Assembly (NCBI GenBank): GCA_964035795.1
Contig: OZ038322.1
Coordinates: forward strand, 21,120,674 to 21,184,673
Length of the DNA stretch: 64,000 bases
Reading direction: 5' to 3'
Source: Pterobdella sp. o SKG-2022
Lineage: Eukaryota > Annelida > Clitellata > Hirudinida > Piscicolidae
Made by a program: the position numbers and the translations under genes. Below are positions 34,709 to 47,680 of the stretch, in pieces (within the stretch, counting starts at the first letter, position 1; every line of letters starts with the position of its first letter). Below the pieces are notes generated by a model, which saw nothing but the letters and a program-made list of their open reading frames with translations, had not been told where the DNA came from and did no database searches.

Positions 34709-37103
34709 GATTAATCTTTTCACATAGAATCCGATGGTGGTTAAAAGCCATTAAGTGTAGGTTCAATAGTTCCCGTAGTATTAAGTATTAAAGAGTATTT
34801 GAGCTGTTGAAATATGAAATATTTGTGAATAGATTATAAAACGTTTGAATTTCAGATTTTTGGGTTATTTTGTTTGCTTTTTTAATTTGGTTTTATTTAA
34901 CTTATAAATAAAAATGCAAAAACAACGTTCTCTAAAAAAGCTAAACTAGAACTGCAAACGGTGAAATAAAATAATACCATCCCAAACGAATTATACCATG
35001 AATTATCAATACCAAAACTCTTGAATAAAATAAGTTTGGCAAAAGAATAAAAAGCTATACAATAAATAAAAAAAATAACGAATAAAATGTTTTATAACAC
35101 TATATTTTAAAAAACTCTTTTTCATCTACTTTAAATTAAAAGAGGAAGTTTCATGAAGTTGACTTTTGAGCTTTGTAAACTCCTTAGAACGATGTTTTGT
35201 TGGTTTTAATTTGTAGTCCCTAAATACGGAATCTAGAAAATGTAGGTGTATTTCTGAAATTTTCTCGATGTTTTGATTAACTTTATTTGAAGTCTTGTTT
35301 AAAACTTTGAAAAAATAAAATCCATTAGTAATGGAATGCTCTTTTTGAAGTATTATTCGTTCAAAATAGTTTTCTTGGATGTTCATCACGAATTATCAAG
35401 GGTGTGTTGGAAAATTCGGTTTGGTTAGTGTGAGCTTTTTGGTTTTTCATTCAATTTTCAATTGTTGATTCACACTAATTTTAAAAATTTCTTCGCAAAA
35501 TTTCATATACTTTTTGAACTTTTCTATTATAATTTTTTTCACAATAACGTTGAAACTGAGAAAAAATATCACCCTGAAATCAGAGTGCAATTTGATATTG
35601 AAATAATGCAAAAATTATCCAAGGGTTTTTCTCCGTCATTTTGTTTTCTATTGTGATATAGTGTGTATAGTTCTTAGTGATGAAAATGCTTTAAAAGTAA
35701 TTTTAACACTATTAATCACAATGTCAAGAGGTTATGTAATATATGCAAGAATCCATACCACTAAGACATTCATATCTTTATTTGCCATCAGTCCAATCAA
35801 ATGAAAACGCTTTTAATGGAAATTTAGGTGGAGAATAGAACCGTCAAATTTTTGAAACAAAAATGCAGCAATTCAGGGGTAAACAAGCGTAACAGTTGCT
35901 GGCAATGTAATACGGTTTGCTTTTGACGCTAAGTAAAGCATTTTTGAAGGTTGGCAAAAATACATTTAGTTTTATTTTATATTGGTTCGAAATCTTCACC
36001 TAATGGATCGAATTTTTTAGACGTTCATAAAGTTTTGGGTGAATCTTATAAGTTATTTTTCAATTATTTGTATTAACCACCCTGTCTGACAATAACCTTC
36101 GATCAAGCTTTTCGGAACCAAATATGTATTTTTTTGTTGATAGGATGTGCGAAAGAGGTTTTTATATAAATGTGATTTTTGTTTGACGGCTTTTGGAATT
36201 CAAATCGGAACCGAGGTAATCAATGTCGTATTGACATAAGTGGAAGAGACTGCATCAGGGTTTGCGTTGTGGAAATCAAATTAAGAGGGAAATAACCTCA
36301 AATAAACAACGCGTTCATGCCTTTTGTAACAATTTAGTCTTTCAACTTGGGGTTTTTATGATAAAAAAAAATTATCCTCTATGAAAGATTTGCAAGCACT
36401 AGTTTCTCAAAAACTTCGAAGTAAAATCCCTCTTATCACACTCGCTTTTGTAAGTTATTATTTATAAATACAGTCAGAACTTGAATAGCTTTTTTATTCT
36501 TATTTTCCTAGTTTGAAATAATTGGGGAAATAGGAATATAACCTGAATAATTAATTTGATTGGAAAGAGATGCAATAAAATAATGTTCATTATTCGAAAT
36601 CTTTGATTGAAAGACTCTATCTTATGCTTATCAACCATTTCAGTCCAAAATTAAGTGTGTGTGTGAATAACACTTTATTGAAAAGTTATAAAAAACGGCA
36701 TTTTTATGAATAAATTATTTTTTAGCAACATGAAAGATTTTTCCGCCTGGGAGGTAAAGATTAAAGGATCGAAAATTTTCTGTAATAATTTTCATTTTGT
36801 TTCACATTAATAAACGCAACAATTTTAAATATTATTTTTCAAATTTGAATAATTTGAGCGTTAACACGAAAACCAACAAAAACAAAGTTAAAGGATTGAG
36901 ATTCTCTTCTCATTAGATTTATGAAAATTCAAGTCATATTTTTAGAACTGAGAAATTCAATTTGAGTGCAATCATTCATTAAAACTATTAAAAGTAACCG
37001 CCCAAGCTACAGTGGAAATATCTAGGTTTAAGCACACAACACATACCAATTAAGAAATAATATAATTTCACTTTTTTGGCTTTATGCTAGAGTTTTTTTT
37101 TTA
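34709..37103. other. Upstream of the GPCR, AT-rich intergenic
   Basis: Probably includes the GPCR promoter. One 87-codon minus-strand frame (35126-35389) is long for such AT-rich DNA and reads like protein (LDSVFRDYKLKPTKHRSKEF), but it has no recognised family, splice context or signal, so I do not call it a gene. Confidence 0.4.
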
Positions 37104-37453
37104 CTATATATATAAATATATATATAGATATATATATAAATATATAAATATATATATAAATATATATATAGATATATATATAAATATATAAATATATATA
37201 TAAATATATATATAGATATATATATAAATATATATAAATATATATATAAATATATATATAGATATATATATAAATATATATAAATATATGTATAAATATA
37301 TATAAATATATATAAATAAAAATATAAGTATAAATATATATATAAATAAAAATATAAGTATAAATATATATAAATAAAAATATAAGTATAAATATATATA
37401 TACAAATAAAAATATAAGTTTAAATATATATATACAAATAAAAATATAAGTAT
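37104..37453. repeat. TA/AAATA-type satellite with higher-order pattern
   Basis: Dense runs of TATATAAATA with periodic TATAGATA and, towards the gap, AAAATATAAGTATAAATA units. The variants recur in the same order, so this is a higher-order satellite built by unit duplication, not plain dinucleotide slippage. The long translated frames over it are artefacts. It runs directly into the assembly gap. Confidence 0.95.
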
Positions 37454-37653
37454 NNNNNNNNNNNNNNNNNNNNNNNNNNNNNNNNNNNNNNNNNNNNNNN
37501 NNNNNNNNNNNNNNNNNNNNNNNNNNNNNNNNNNNNNNNNNNNNNNNNNNNNNNNNNNNNNNNNNNNNNNNNNNNNNNNNNNNNNNNNNNNNNNNNNNNN
37601 NNNNNNNNNNNNNNNNNNNNNNNNNNNNNNNNNNNNNNNNNNNNNNNNNNNNN
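37454..37653. other. Assembly gap (200 N)
   Basis: Exactly 200 unknown bases, which looks like a default scaffold gap size. The true length is unknown; the satellite probably continues into it. Confidence 0.98.
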
Positions 37654-40600
37654 GCGTTCAAACTGTGAATTTCCAATAGGTTGTCTAGAGAGATAAATAG
37701 CAATAATTGATGGAAAAAAATTTGAAAACAAAAGAAATCACGGGATAATTTTAGCAAATAAAAATTTTTGAGCATATGAAAGTTGGGATATATTTTTTTT
37801 AATAGAAAAGTCAATGTCTTAAAAACTGTAAAAAAACTATTCTGATATTTTTTAACTTTTTTGTTCCAAATATTCTTAAAACTGATCTTTGAAAAACATT
37901 TATATTAAATCTTCTTATTGAATTAAAACAAAGGAAAAAGTAAAACTATTAACCAAGGTGAGTTAGGTATGAAACGATAAAAAAAGAAAAAAATTAATGT
38001 TTGAAGAAAGGAGGAAAAAATAATTTCAAGAATATGTATGTAAATTTAAAAAAAAATGAAGATGGGCAAAAATTTTATGAAAACAAGAATGTTTTTTTGC
38101 AAAAATTTCTTGAACGTCATAAAAAAGCTGTGAAGTTGAAAAAAAATCAATTTAAAATAGGAATACAAAATTTTAGTTTTCATTTCAAATTTGTTTAAAA
38201 TTTTCAAATATTTATTGAAATTTATAGATTTTGAGTAATTATATTTGATTAAAACTATAAAATTTGAATAGGAAATTCTCAAAAACTAATATAAGATTCC
38301 ACGAACAAGGAGCTTTTAATGAAAAATTCCGGTATTTTTCGAAATCAAATAAATTTTTACACCATCAAATTTCCTTCTTTTATCATTGAAATGCTTTCCA
38401 CAAAAACATGATTTTGCTTGAAAATTTTTCAAGTATTAGATTTAATTTATTATTCAAACTTGAACACCGAAATATCTCATCACTCTATTTATGAAAATGT
38501 AACAGATGTTAACCATGCGCAAAGAAGTTAGTTATGAAAAGTTCACGTTGTATGAAATTTTACACTTTTCTCGTTCGTGAGCCAGCTTTATCATACAAAT
38601 TTCTCAAATGATTCAGGTTTTATAGAGTACTTTATTGGACTCATTTGAGACAGATATGATTAATGAATCGGAAGGAATACAGCGCGAAATTTTATGGAAA
38701 AAGTGGAGTTTATAATTAGATTTTAAGTTTATGATACCCATTGAACTCGTAGGTTTATTCGGTTGTATAATTGTAACAAAAGAAATAAATTTTCTCTAAT
38801 TTAATTTCTTTTATTTAGTTTCAAGAAATGTGAGTTGATAACTCAATAAGAAATCATACTGCCACGCTTTCAGAGCTTATTTGATCATTAAACTTTCAAG
38901 AAAACAATTTAGACCAAAACTTCATATGTAACGTTTTTAAATTTAAACAGCTTATAAAATATTTCAAAAATCACATTAAACCTCAGACTCATCCCTCAAA
39001 AATCAACTTTCAAATACTGCTTACATTGCCATCTTTATAAGACATTTTCTTTCCATCCGCCCTCACTTTACTCACCTATTCCTGAATAAATATATCTGAT
39101 TGCGTTTGTTTTTCTTCTATTTTTTTGTATTGACTCATTTATCATCTTCGAATGTAAATGATGGCATTAACGTTGGGCTGATAAAAATCCCATCGGCGTT
39201 TGTTTTCTCCCAACACTTCTTTTTTTTAGCATTAAAAAAAGGTTCTTAAAAAAAACCCAGAGAATATGTTTTCATTGAATTACTTTTAATACAAAAATAA
39301 ACGAGAATTGAATAGTTTTTATAAAAATACAATGGCGAAATTAAAACAAAAATTTCAAACCCAACATCTCACCTTCATAACAGCCGAGGGATATTTCTTG
39401 AAGGATGTGACGGGCGATTTTTTAAACCAACAATATTATTCATAAATAAATTTCATTATTCATTAATTAATTAATTTTATTAACAAGAGTAAACGAGTTT
39501 TTAAAAATCTGATGTAAAAGCTGGATAGGAAGCCCTGTGCTTCTTTATATATGTATATACTCGATCTCATACATTAACATCAAAACTGTCTTGTCTTTCA
39601 GACTTACAAGCAATTTAACTGTTTTGTTTTATTTTCGCACGTTAGAATTTTATTTTATGTTATAACTATCAAACACTTTCTTTTGAATGTCTTTTCCCTA
39701 CTTTACACATAATATGCATGAGTTTTTTGCATTTTACATTCATTCTGCATTCAAAAGTATTTCAAGATTTTTTTTGATCTTACGAGATTTTTCTAATTGA
39801 ATTTATCATCATTTCAATTTTTCATGTTTTGATTTTTTTGGTGATAGATATAATTAATTGGAAAAATATTTCAATCACTCCTGTAAGATTTTACTGCGAA
39901 ACCTCCGAGTAGTCATTAGCAGTCATTTTTTAACCTTGAATGGTTTGGCATGCTAGTTTACCCAAATTTAAGGAAGTTGATAATTTTGATCAACTAAATT
40001 AGTTTTATTCTAAATATTCTCGAAAAAAATGAACGAAAATTTCGAAAGTTAACAACGACATAATAGTAACTATTCCTTTAATTAGACCAACAAAATTTAG
40101 TTCAAATTTTTCATTGACACAAAGCTTTCGATATATTAGTTACCCGGACTTGATATAAATATACAGAAAAACCATGTGTCAATAAAAATTGAAACTCGTG
40201 TTTTCCTAATTCACATTTTAGAAGCTAATAAATCACAGTAACTTTTTAGCTATAACTATTTACTTTACTCATTCCTGAAATTTTTTTTGGGAAAAGGCTA
40301 AAGAAAATTTAACGTTTTTATTCACTTTCAGTATTATTATTTGGCTAATAGTCGATATACTCAGACCTTCAATATTATACAGGCGAAAAATAATGGCTTT
40401 CAAGAAATAGTTAAACAGACCTTTGCACCATTTCTGACACCGATTTCTTTGATTTTGTTTAAAAGTTCACTTTTTATAGCAGAAACTTGTGGAACGTTCT
40501 ATTCATGTGAATTTTATGAAAGATTTTTCCAAGTTTTATTTCCAGAGCTTGGTCATTCAATTTAATTAATTCACAAATGTTTAATGTTTTTAAACGTATT

Positions 40601-43600
40601 TCTATTTCGGTAGACTTGAGATTACGCTGAAAGGGGGGAATTAAAATTAGTTTTGTCATTTCTTAACTGTTTTTGAGGCTATTTTTATGTAAGATTGAAA
40701 TGGTATTAAAAGTCTTATCACATTTGTGTTTAATGACTGAAGATAGTGCAATTGATCAGTTTTGTTCATTATTTCGGTCCACAAAGAAACGGAATAGAGA
40801 AAAGTATTTGAAACATTAGTTACTTCCAAGTATCTTCAACAATGTATTAATGACATTTTAAAAATTTAGTTTTTTATAAAGAAATCTTTGTTTTATTAAT
40901 TTTTATCTCGTTCAGGCTCGTTTCATTTTCTGTATTTTTTCAATATTTCTGAAACTCCAACTCATTATTTTGAGTTCATCCCAAACCTTCATGATATATG
41001 ATTTTAATAAATGATTTTTTCTTGCTTTTTATTATGCCATGAAAATAAATAATCTCCCCATTGAACTCACAATATATTTCCATAAGTAGGGATATATACT
41101 CTGATTTATGAAGCTTTCAAAAGTAAGTATTGTGCTTACAGATACATTATAGAAATATTCTTAAAGTATTCGGAATATCATTCATTGGAAAGCAATAAAG
41201 TTTTTTAACTCCAATGCTCCGCGAAGAATTCACAGATCACTTAAAAGAGTTTTGAAAACTTCAGTTGAAATCCCAGGAAAACATTAATTCAAACAGTTTC
41301 AAAATATCTAATAACTAATAATTTTAGTAAAACACTAGCAAAAAATAACGAGGAAATATACATCATATGTTGTTATTAATAGTTTTGTTCGTATAAAATT
41401 TAATCTCCCAGCTCCATAAGGAGTTTTTTAGGGATTTATAAGAAGAAAAACTCAAAAGAAATTCATAAAACAAAAAAAAATAAATTTTTTGAGTAATTTC
41501 ATAACAATATTTAAAATTCAACAAAGATTTCTATGTTGTTGGAAATTTTCCTTTTGACGTGATCAAATTTTCTTCGCTTTTTACGTGCAATTCACATTGT
41601 CCAGAGTGAAAGATGTTGTTCTCATCTTTTTTGACCCTTGACATTAAAAAATGTCGAAACATTTGATACTAAAGATTTTACTATCGCAATGATTTTATCA
41701 GATTCATGGAGTATAGGGTTTTTTTGCATTTAATTTATTATTTTGGTAGTGCCAACTTTAAATGACTTGTAAGATGAACTGGAAAAGTAACAGTAAATTG
41801 GGAAAACTTTCTTTCTTTATTACACTTTTTCGAAATAAAATTTTTTCAAACAAAAGTTATTTTTACAAACTGCTTCAATTTGTTCCATCGATTTTAGTTC
41901 TTTGAAACCGAGAAAATTAATTAAGGACAAAGGTATTACAAAACCTTTCCGATAAATGATACAAGTTGTGATCACCAATTTTAAGTGAATATTCACGTTG
42001 TGTCTATGTTGAAAGTGAAATTAACAATTTTTAACGAAATATTTGAAATTCTCGAGAAAACAGATTAGTGTTTCAGACGGAAATTGAACTTTTTCAAAAA
42101 TTTTTTTTGTATTATAAATAATGCAGATTTCAGGATACACTTGGACTTATATATTTTTGATGTTTTAAAGAACAATTTTGTATGGTTGTTATTTTATTAA
42201 TGACTTCATCAGGTTTTAGCTAATAAATAAATCATTTTCTTGAACTCTCAAACTCTTCTTTCAATGGGAAATTACTTTAAAAAACCAAATTTTTCCAAAG
42301 TGTTTGTTTATTAAATATTTGATAACGTAGGACAACCTAAATCAAATATTGAGGGAAACAGACACAAAATATTTATTAACTTAAGTCACAAAGCGTTTCG
42401 TAAGAAAAAATTACTTTATTGAACTTATATATACATATATATAACTACAAAAATATTTACGGAAAACTTGTAAATTTCTAATTCAGATTTTATAGTGTGG
42501 AAACATTATATTTTTGAGTTTATCTTCCACTTTATCTGTTCATTTCTGCTAAAACTCATTATTCAAGACTGTAGTTATTCTCAGTTCTATACCTATTTTA
42601 AACAAAATCTTCACGCTTCAGTTATCCTTTCAACGCTATAAAACTGGTGGATGCGAAGTTATTGCAAAAAACAATATGAATTATTACACTTTTTATGCCG
42701 ATTGACAACACTGATCTAATGATGCTTAACTAATTTCATTTAATTTCCATTTACATGTTACTGAAAATAGAAAATAAATAGAAAAAAATAAACTTTTAAA
42801 GTTTTAAAAGATGTACTTAGTTCTTCTAAATGCTTTGTGAAACTACTTTTTGAATTTTTTGGGCGAAAACATTTTTATAGAAAAAAATCATATTTCTGAT
42901 TTGTCTTATTGCTTCAAGTGTTTTTAATCTCAGTGGTTATATCAAAATTAGTCATAATGTTTTTTCTTGTGGCTAATCCGACTAATAATGTCACATCAAA
43001 TTTCATAGCAGTCCCAATAAAACAAATGAGTCGAAAATTCTTTGTAGCTTATTACCATTATCTTTCATTTTAAACTTATCTTTGCCATCAAATTTTTCAT
43101 TATGTATATAGTAAAATATATACGTTGTAAAAAAGATATTCTATCTCAAAGTTTATCTAGAGTTTTTCAAACTGATGCTCATAATTTATTTATACTTTTT
43201 GCGATTAAATCAACTTCTGAAAATTTTTGTTGTTGAAAGTTAAGTAGTTCAAAAAGAAGATTGATTGTATATGTATTGAACATTTGAAAAAAAAACTAAA
43301 AAACTGCTTTGAGGAGTTCTTGAAGCTTGTTTGCTCGCACAATTTGGCTATATTAGAAATGCAGTAATACAGCTATACAACTTTAAAAGTACTTGTATAC
43401 AGATAACTTGATATAAAAACTCCCAATTGAAGTTTTTTTTGATTGACTTAGTGATTAAATTTGAAAAATAAATTCAGATTTAATTCCACATGTTACTATA
43501 ATATTTTTTGGTATTTATTGCCATTTTTCTAACTTACTACTTTAAGCTTTCCCGAATTTAGGCATTTAATGCTTCACAGTCGACTGATCTGCCTAGCATA

Positions 43601-46430
43601 CATGCTGCGTTTGATTGGAATTATGAAACATTGTTGGTCGCTGGATAACAAGCATTTTCCCATTAAAATAGTAACTTTTGTGGTTACTGAGGTTCGGCAT
43701 AGAAGTATTTTATTCTGAATTTTTAGTGGTCTTAGTTTTTGCAAAAATCACTCAAATCGACACAGATTATGTGCCATTTTTGTTTTTAAAAATGCCAAAT
43801 TATTCAGACCTTCAACCCAAATACATACTCTCATTTACTCTCTTCAAATTAACCACTAATTTTCTTTCTTCTTTTCAAGTCCATCCGCTAATTGAGTCAT
43901 TCAGCTTTGTTTCATTTGAAAATATTATTTCAGTCTAATCCGTGTGTTTTGGTCATTTTTATTTCTGATAATAGTCTGGCTTCAAATGTTTTTCAGGTTT
44001 TGTCAAGATATTCATAAAAAGCACCTTGATTATTTGCAGTCATGTAGCTGTTTCTAAACTGTACATACAATTTTTTCAAAGCCATTATGTATCAACCTGG
44101 TCCAAGTTTCAAGTTCTCATTGTATGATCAAATGCATTATTAATTATACGCTCAACGAACAAATTAGACACTTCAAAACTTTCAGATTTTTGTTGCACCT
44201 TGAAATTAGAAAATTTTTTATGTTAAATTTGAAAAAATAAGTTTTTCACAACTTGACGAAAAATTAAACATGAGTAAAATTTTATATGCTTTGAAGTTCC
44301 GAAAACAATTTTAGGCATTATGTGTTGAAATACAACTCGAAGCTTTTCAAAAGTTTGTTTTACGAAGTTTTTCGATTTTTGAAAAATAACCATTATCGAA
44401 AAGCTTTGTAAGAAACTATAAAAAATCTTTTGTTATATTTTACCATATTGTTCGTGGACTAACACTTTGACAATGCACTGAATGCCTCAAGATGTTTGTG
44501 GTGTCCAAAAATTACGAGTTTGTTTTTGAAACCATTTGGTCAAAATTAATGATGTTGTCAGCTGAATTATACATTTATAAATTTTAAAATGCTCAAAAGC
44601 CATTTGTCACAACATCTAAGCGCGCGAAAACATGGTTTCAAACAGAGCTTTCTCACGGGTCTCTGCAAATCTGTGTCCACCCACTCCGACCCTGTTTTTG
44701 AAGGTCATTTTCAAGTGCAATGTATGATAAAGTGCATTTACTTAAAAAAATAATAATATAATAAGTTAAAAAGTCATGAAATTCTCAAACAAATTGAGAT
44801 TTAATTCTGCTAATCTACCCAAAAGGAAAATTGGAAATGTCTTATTTCGAATACATGCTTTGTTAATTATGCTTGAAAAGTCGATATGGATGAGTATTCA
44901 TGTTAAGAATTTCCATGATTTTTTTAGCGCTTAAAACAGTACTAATATCTTTTGTTAGAATGTCAACATTCATCAATTAGCTTCAAGTCCATCGATCTTG
45001 TGAATAATAAATTTAAGAACTTGCCGACAGGACCCAACCAAATCATAACTTAAATGTTGTTTTAAATTTATTTTAATATTTTCGAATCAAAAGTAAAAAG
45101 TGCTTTTAATTTTTATTTTTTCATGAAAATTATAAACTCCGAGATTTCTCGTTGAAACTATTTTTTTATTTTACATTAAGAAAGTCTCAGTTAAAAAAGA
45201 ATTTGTGTCAAACATTTAAAATTTATCTGGAAACTCAAGCACGGAAATGGTACATAACCACTTGAAAAACTTTTCTTGCGTGTTTTTGATTTTAAAACTT
45301 CAAAACTTTTATTGTTGTTACAAGCCTTGGAAATATGTAACAACTTTCATCCATTAATTAAATCTCTTTCCTACAACTTGACATATTCAACATCCACATA
45401 TATTTTCTTGCTTGAAAACTACATTAGAATGAATATAGGAGGGAATTACCAAAACAAAAATTTTTTGTTAGTTTTCACGAAGTTTTAAGTATTACGAAGC
45501 CTGGTTTAACGTCAAGATTACATATAAGTGGTTTAAAAACTTGATAAACATTTTGCATTTTCATCTCATTCTCCCCTTTTGATGGAGCATTTGCAAGTAA
45601 GACTACCATAAGTGATTTATTCATGAGAAAAATTTTTTATAGAAGCTTGGATTTTTTTTCTATTAGAATAAGCTAACTAATATGAATAATAATAAATCTT
45701 GAAGTTTTAACTATTCAATAAAGACTATTATTATTTATACTATTTTTGTGTATATTATTATTTTTTTTTTATTATATTACTAGGTTATATTAAAAAAATA
45801 TAATAGTTTCATGTCTTAAGACACAAAGCCTCGAGCATAAAAGCTTTTGATCTTCTTTAAAAAGTTCCCTTGGTCGATTATAATTTAAAAATACTCACAA
45901 TAGTTGAAAAACTTGGTGCTTTCAATCGCTTAAAGGTTTGCTTAAAAAATGAGAAAATACTTAAAAGAGTGAAGTCAAAAGTAAAAAACTATAAATTTGA
46001 CTTATTACTTTAAAGAAATTATTTTAATTTTCATAATATTCAATAAGTAAACGTGGAGAACCCCAAATAAATCAAATTTTATCAAGCCAAATACATTAAA
46101 TAGATTGGTTTTGTGTTGTGGTAGGATGTTATAGAGATAAAGTGTAAATTATTCATTATAAAACTTCTTGCTTACTTGAAATTTCATATCTTACAAAACC
46201 ATAACGGCTATTGACCCATAGAAAATATTTAACCCGGCACAAACTCTATGAACATTAACTTACGCCGCAAAAATGTAAAATGTATCGGCTGCTCTCAACT
46301 TCTCAAAAGTATATGGCTATCACACCAATTGCAGCAAAAAATAAATATAGTGATAATTAAAAGTTATAATAATAAGTGATAATTGACAGTTAAGGTGACT
46401 TTGAATAAGTTTAAGTAAAAGTAATTAAGC
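37654..46430. other. Large AT-rich intergenic region
   Basis: Nearly 9 kb without a convincing gene. It contains the possible exon pair at 40.5-40.8 kb listed separately, a small GC-richer patch at 39360-39420 (ends in a donor-like AAG/GTGAGA on the minus strand), another at 44610-44700, and several copies of a CGAAGCTTTTCG-like palindrome around 44.3-44.4 kb. It may hold distal regulatory DNA or long introns of a gene with exons elsewhere. Confidence 0.4.
40474..40830 (-). other. Possible exon pair or decayed coding fragment
   Basis: On the minus strand, a protein-like frame at about 40830-40655 (contains VTNVSNTFLYSVSLWTEIMN and SLNTNVIRLLIPFQSY) can be joined through a GTTAAG donor and a strong CCCCCCTTTCAG acceptor to a second frame at 40629-40474 ending in a stop, in phase. 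There is an in-frame stop shortly upstream of the first frame. I do not recognise the family. It may be the last two exons of an unknown gene or a remnant of a mobile element. Confidence 0.22.
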
Positions 46431-47680
46431 TTAATTTTTAAACTGGAATTTTACGGTTTTACCGAGATTTTGTGAAAATAGGATAAACGATTTTTGGCAG
46501 TGAGTTTGAAGGAGTAATGAAGTTTTAATCCAAAATATATTATTGATGTTTTCTGAATCATTCAATAACACCTTTGATAGTGTTCCTTTGAAGCCGGCCT
46601 GTTTAATTTTCTCAAGGAAGGTTTCACTAGCTTTATTTAATATAAAATTTTCTTTCATTTTTAAAATGTCACCCATTTCGAATTCATTGTTTTGACTCAC
46701 GAAATTTTTTCAATTCTTTCATTAAAAGTATTGTCTTCTTCTTTAAGGTGTTTCGAAAGCTGTTTTAATTATATAAGCAGTGTTTTTGAGGTAAATTTTC
46801 AATTCAGTATGTATAAATTAAATGAATTTCTAAGGATTTTAGCACCTCTACCAATTGCATTGAAGACACTGTTTAGATCAACTGGGAGATTTTCATAGAT
46901 AGGTTTGGTTTTCTGCATCAAAATGTTGAACCCTTTGAGTTCATATTAATGAGGGTGTGCCTCTGCACAGGTGGTTTCGGTTGTAAAGCCGGAAAGAAGG
47001 CATAGATGGGTTCTGGCATTCTCTTAAAGGTGTTTGTTGAATGTTATCTTTATTGGAAATAAAAGTTTGAATTTCGCATTTTTTTAGGTTTCTGGAGAGA
47101 ATAAAACTTCTATCTGTGGTATATTCACTTGACATCTGACATTCACTGTTTCATTTCAGTTTGTGTTAATTCATAGATGAACTTATCAAATTCATCATTT
47201 GAGTTTTTTTGCAAAAAATATTGACCGAGCCAACTGCTTTGTTGATTTTAAGTTAGATTTCTTCCATTTTTATGTTTGAAATTTCCTTGAATTAAGGTGT
47301 TTCTATAGTTTTTTTTGAAATAAAAATGAAGTAATTGAAATATTTTTATCAGCCTGGGGCATGAAACTATTTTCACATTTGAGTTTTGGCTTTGTATTTT
47401 ACATTCATAGAGATTTTTTATTGCTGCAAACATTGTTTAAAAAGTGTTGTTTATTACATCAATTATAGAGGCTAATTTTTGTTGTTCTACTTCAATGGTC
47501 GACTTTTTGAATAATATCGCTTTCATGTTTGGATTTTTTCATTATCTCGAAGTCTTTTCATTAAAAACATTATTTATTATTCTAGGGTGCTTTTGTTATG
47601 ACAAAGTTGATGAGTCATTTTTGGAAATTTTGCTTTTTTTAATTTTTTCTTTGAATAAAAAAGTTTATGAAGCCTAGTTT
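46431..47680 (-). pseudogene. Decayed open reading frame of unknown, probably mobile, origin
   Basis: On the minus strand consecutive protein-like segments follow one another in shifting frames with internal stops: a coiled-coil-like part near 47500-47250, a segment with LRECQNPSMPSF near 47020, one with VDLNSVFNAIGRGAKIL near 46850, and a closing segment 46700-46431. Order and spacing suggest one former coding region of more than 1.2 kb. No reverse transcriptase, integrase or transposase signature is visible, so the family is unknown. Confidence 0.35.

Noticed and set aside
35126..35389. 87-codon minus-strand frame upstream of the GPCR
   Set aside because: Protein-like but no family, no introns and no regulatory context; mentioned only as part of the intergenic entry.
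15060..36760. Shared TTTTTCCGCCTGGG at about 15070 and 36740
   Set aside because: A 14-base match without similarity in the flanks; too weak to call a repeat family.
37082..37814. Long frames rich in Tyr, Ile and Leu over the satellite and gap
   Set aside because: They are translations of the TA-rich repeat and of N bases.
43678..43938. 86-codon plus-strand frame
   Set aside because: Hydrophobic, unrecognised and without splice or promoter context.
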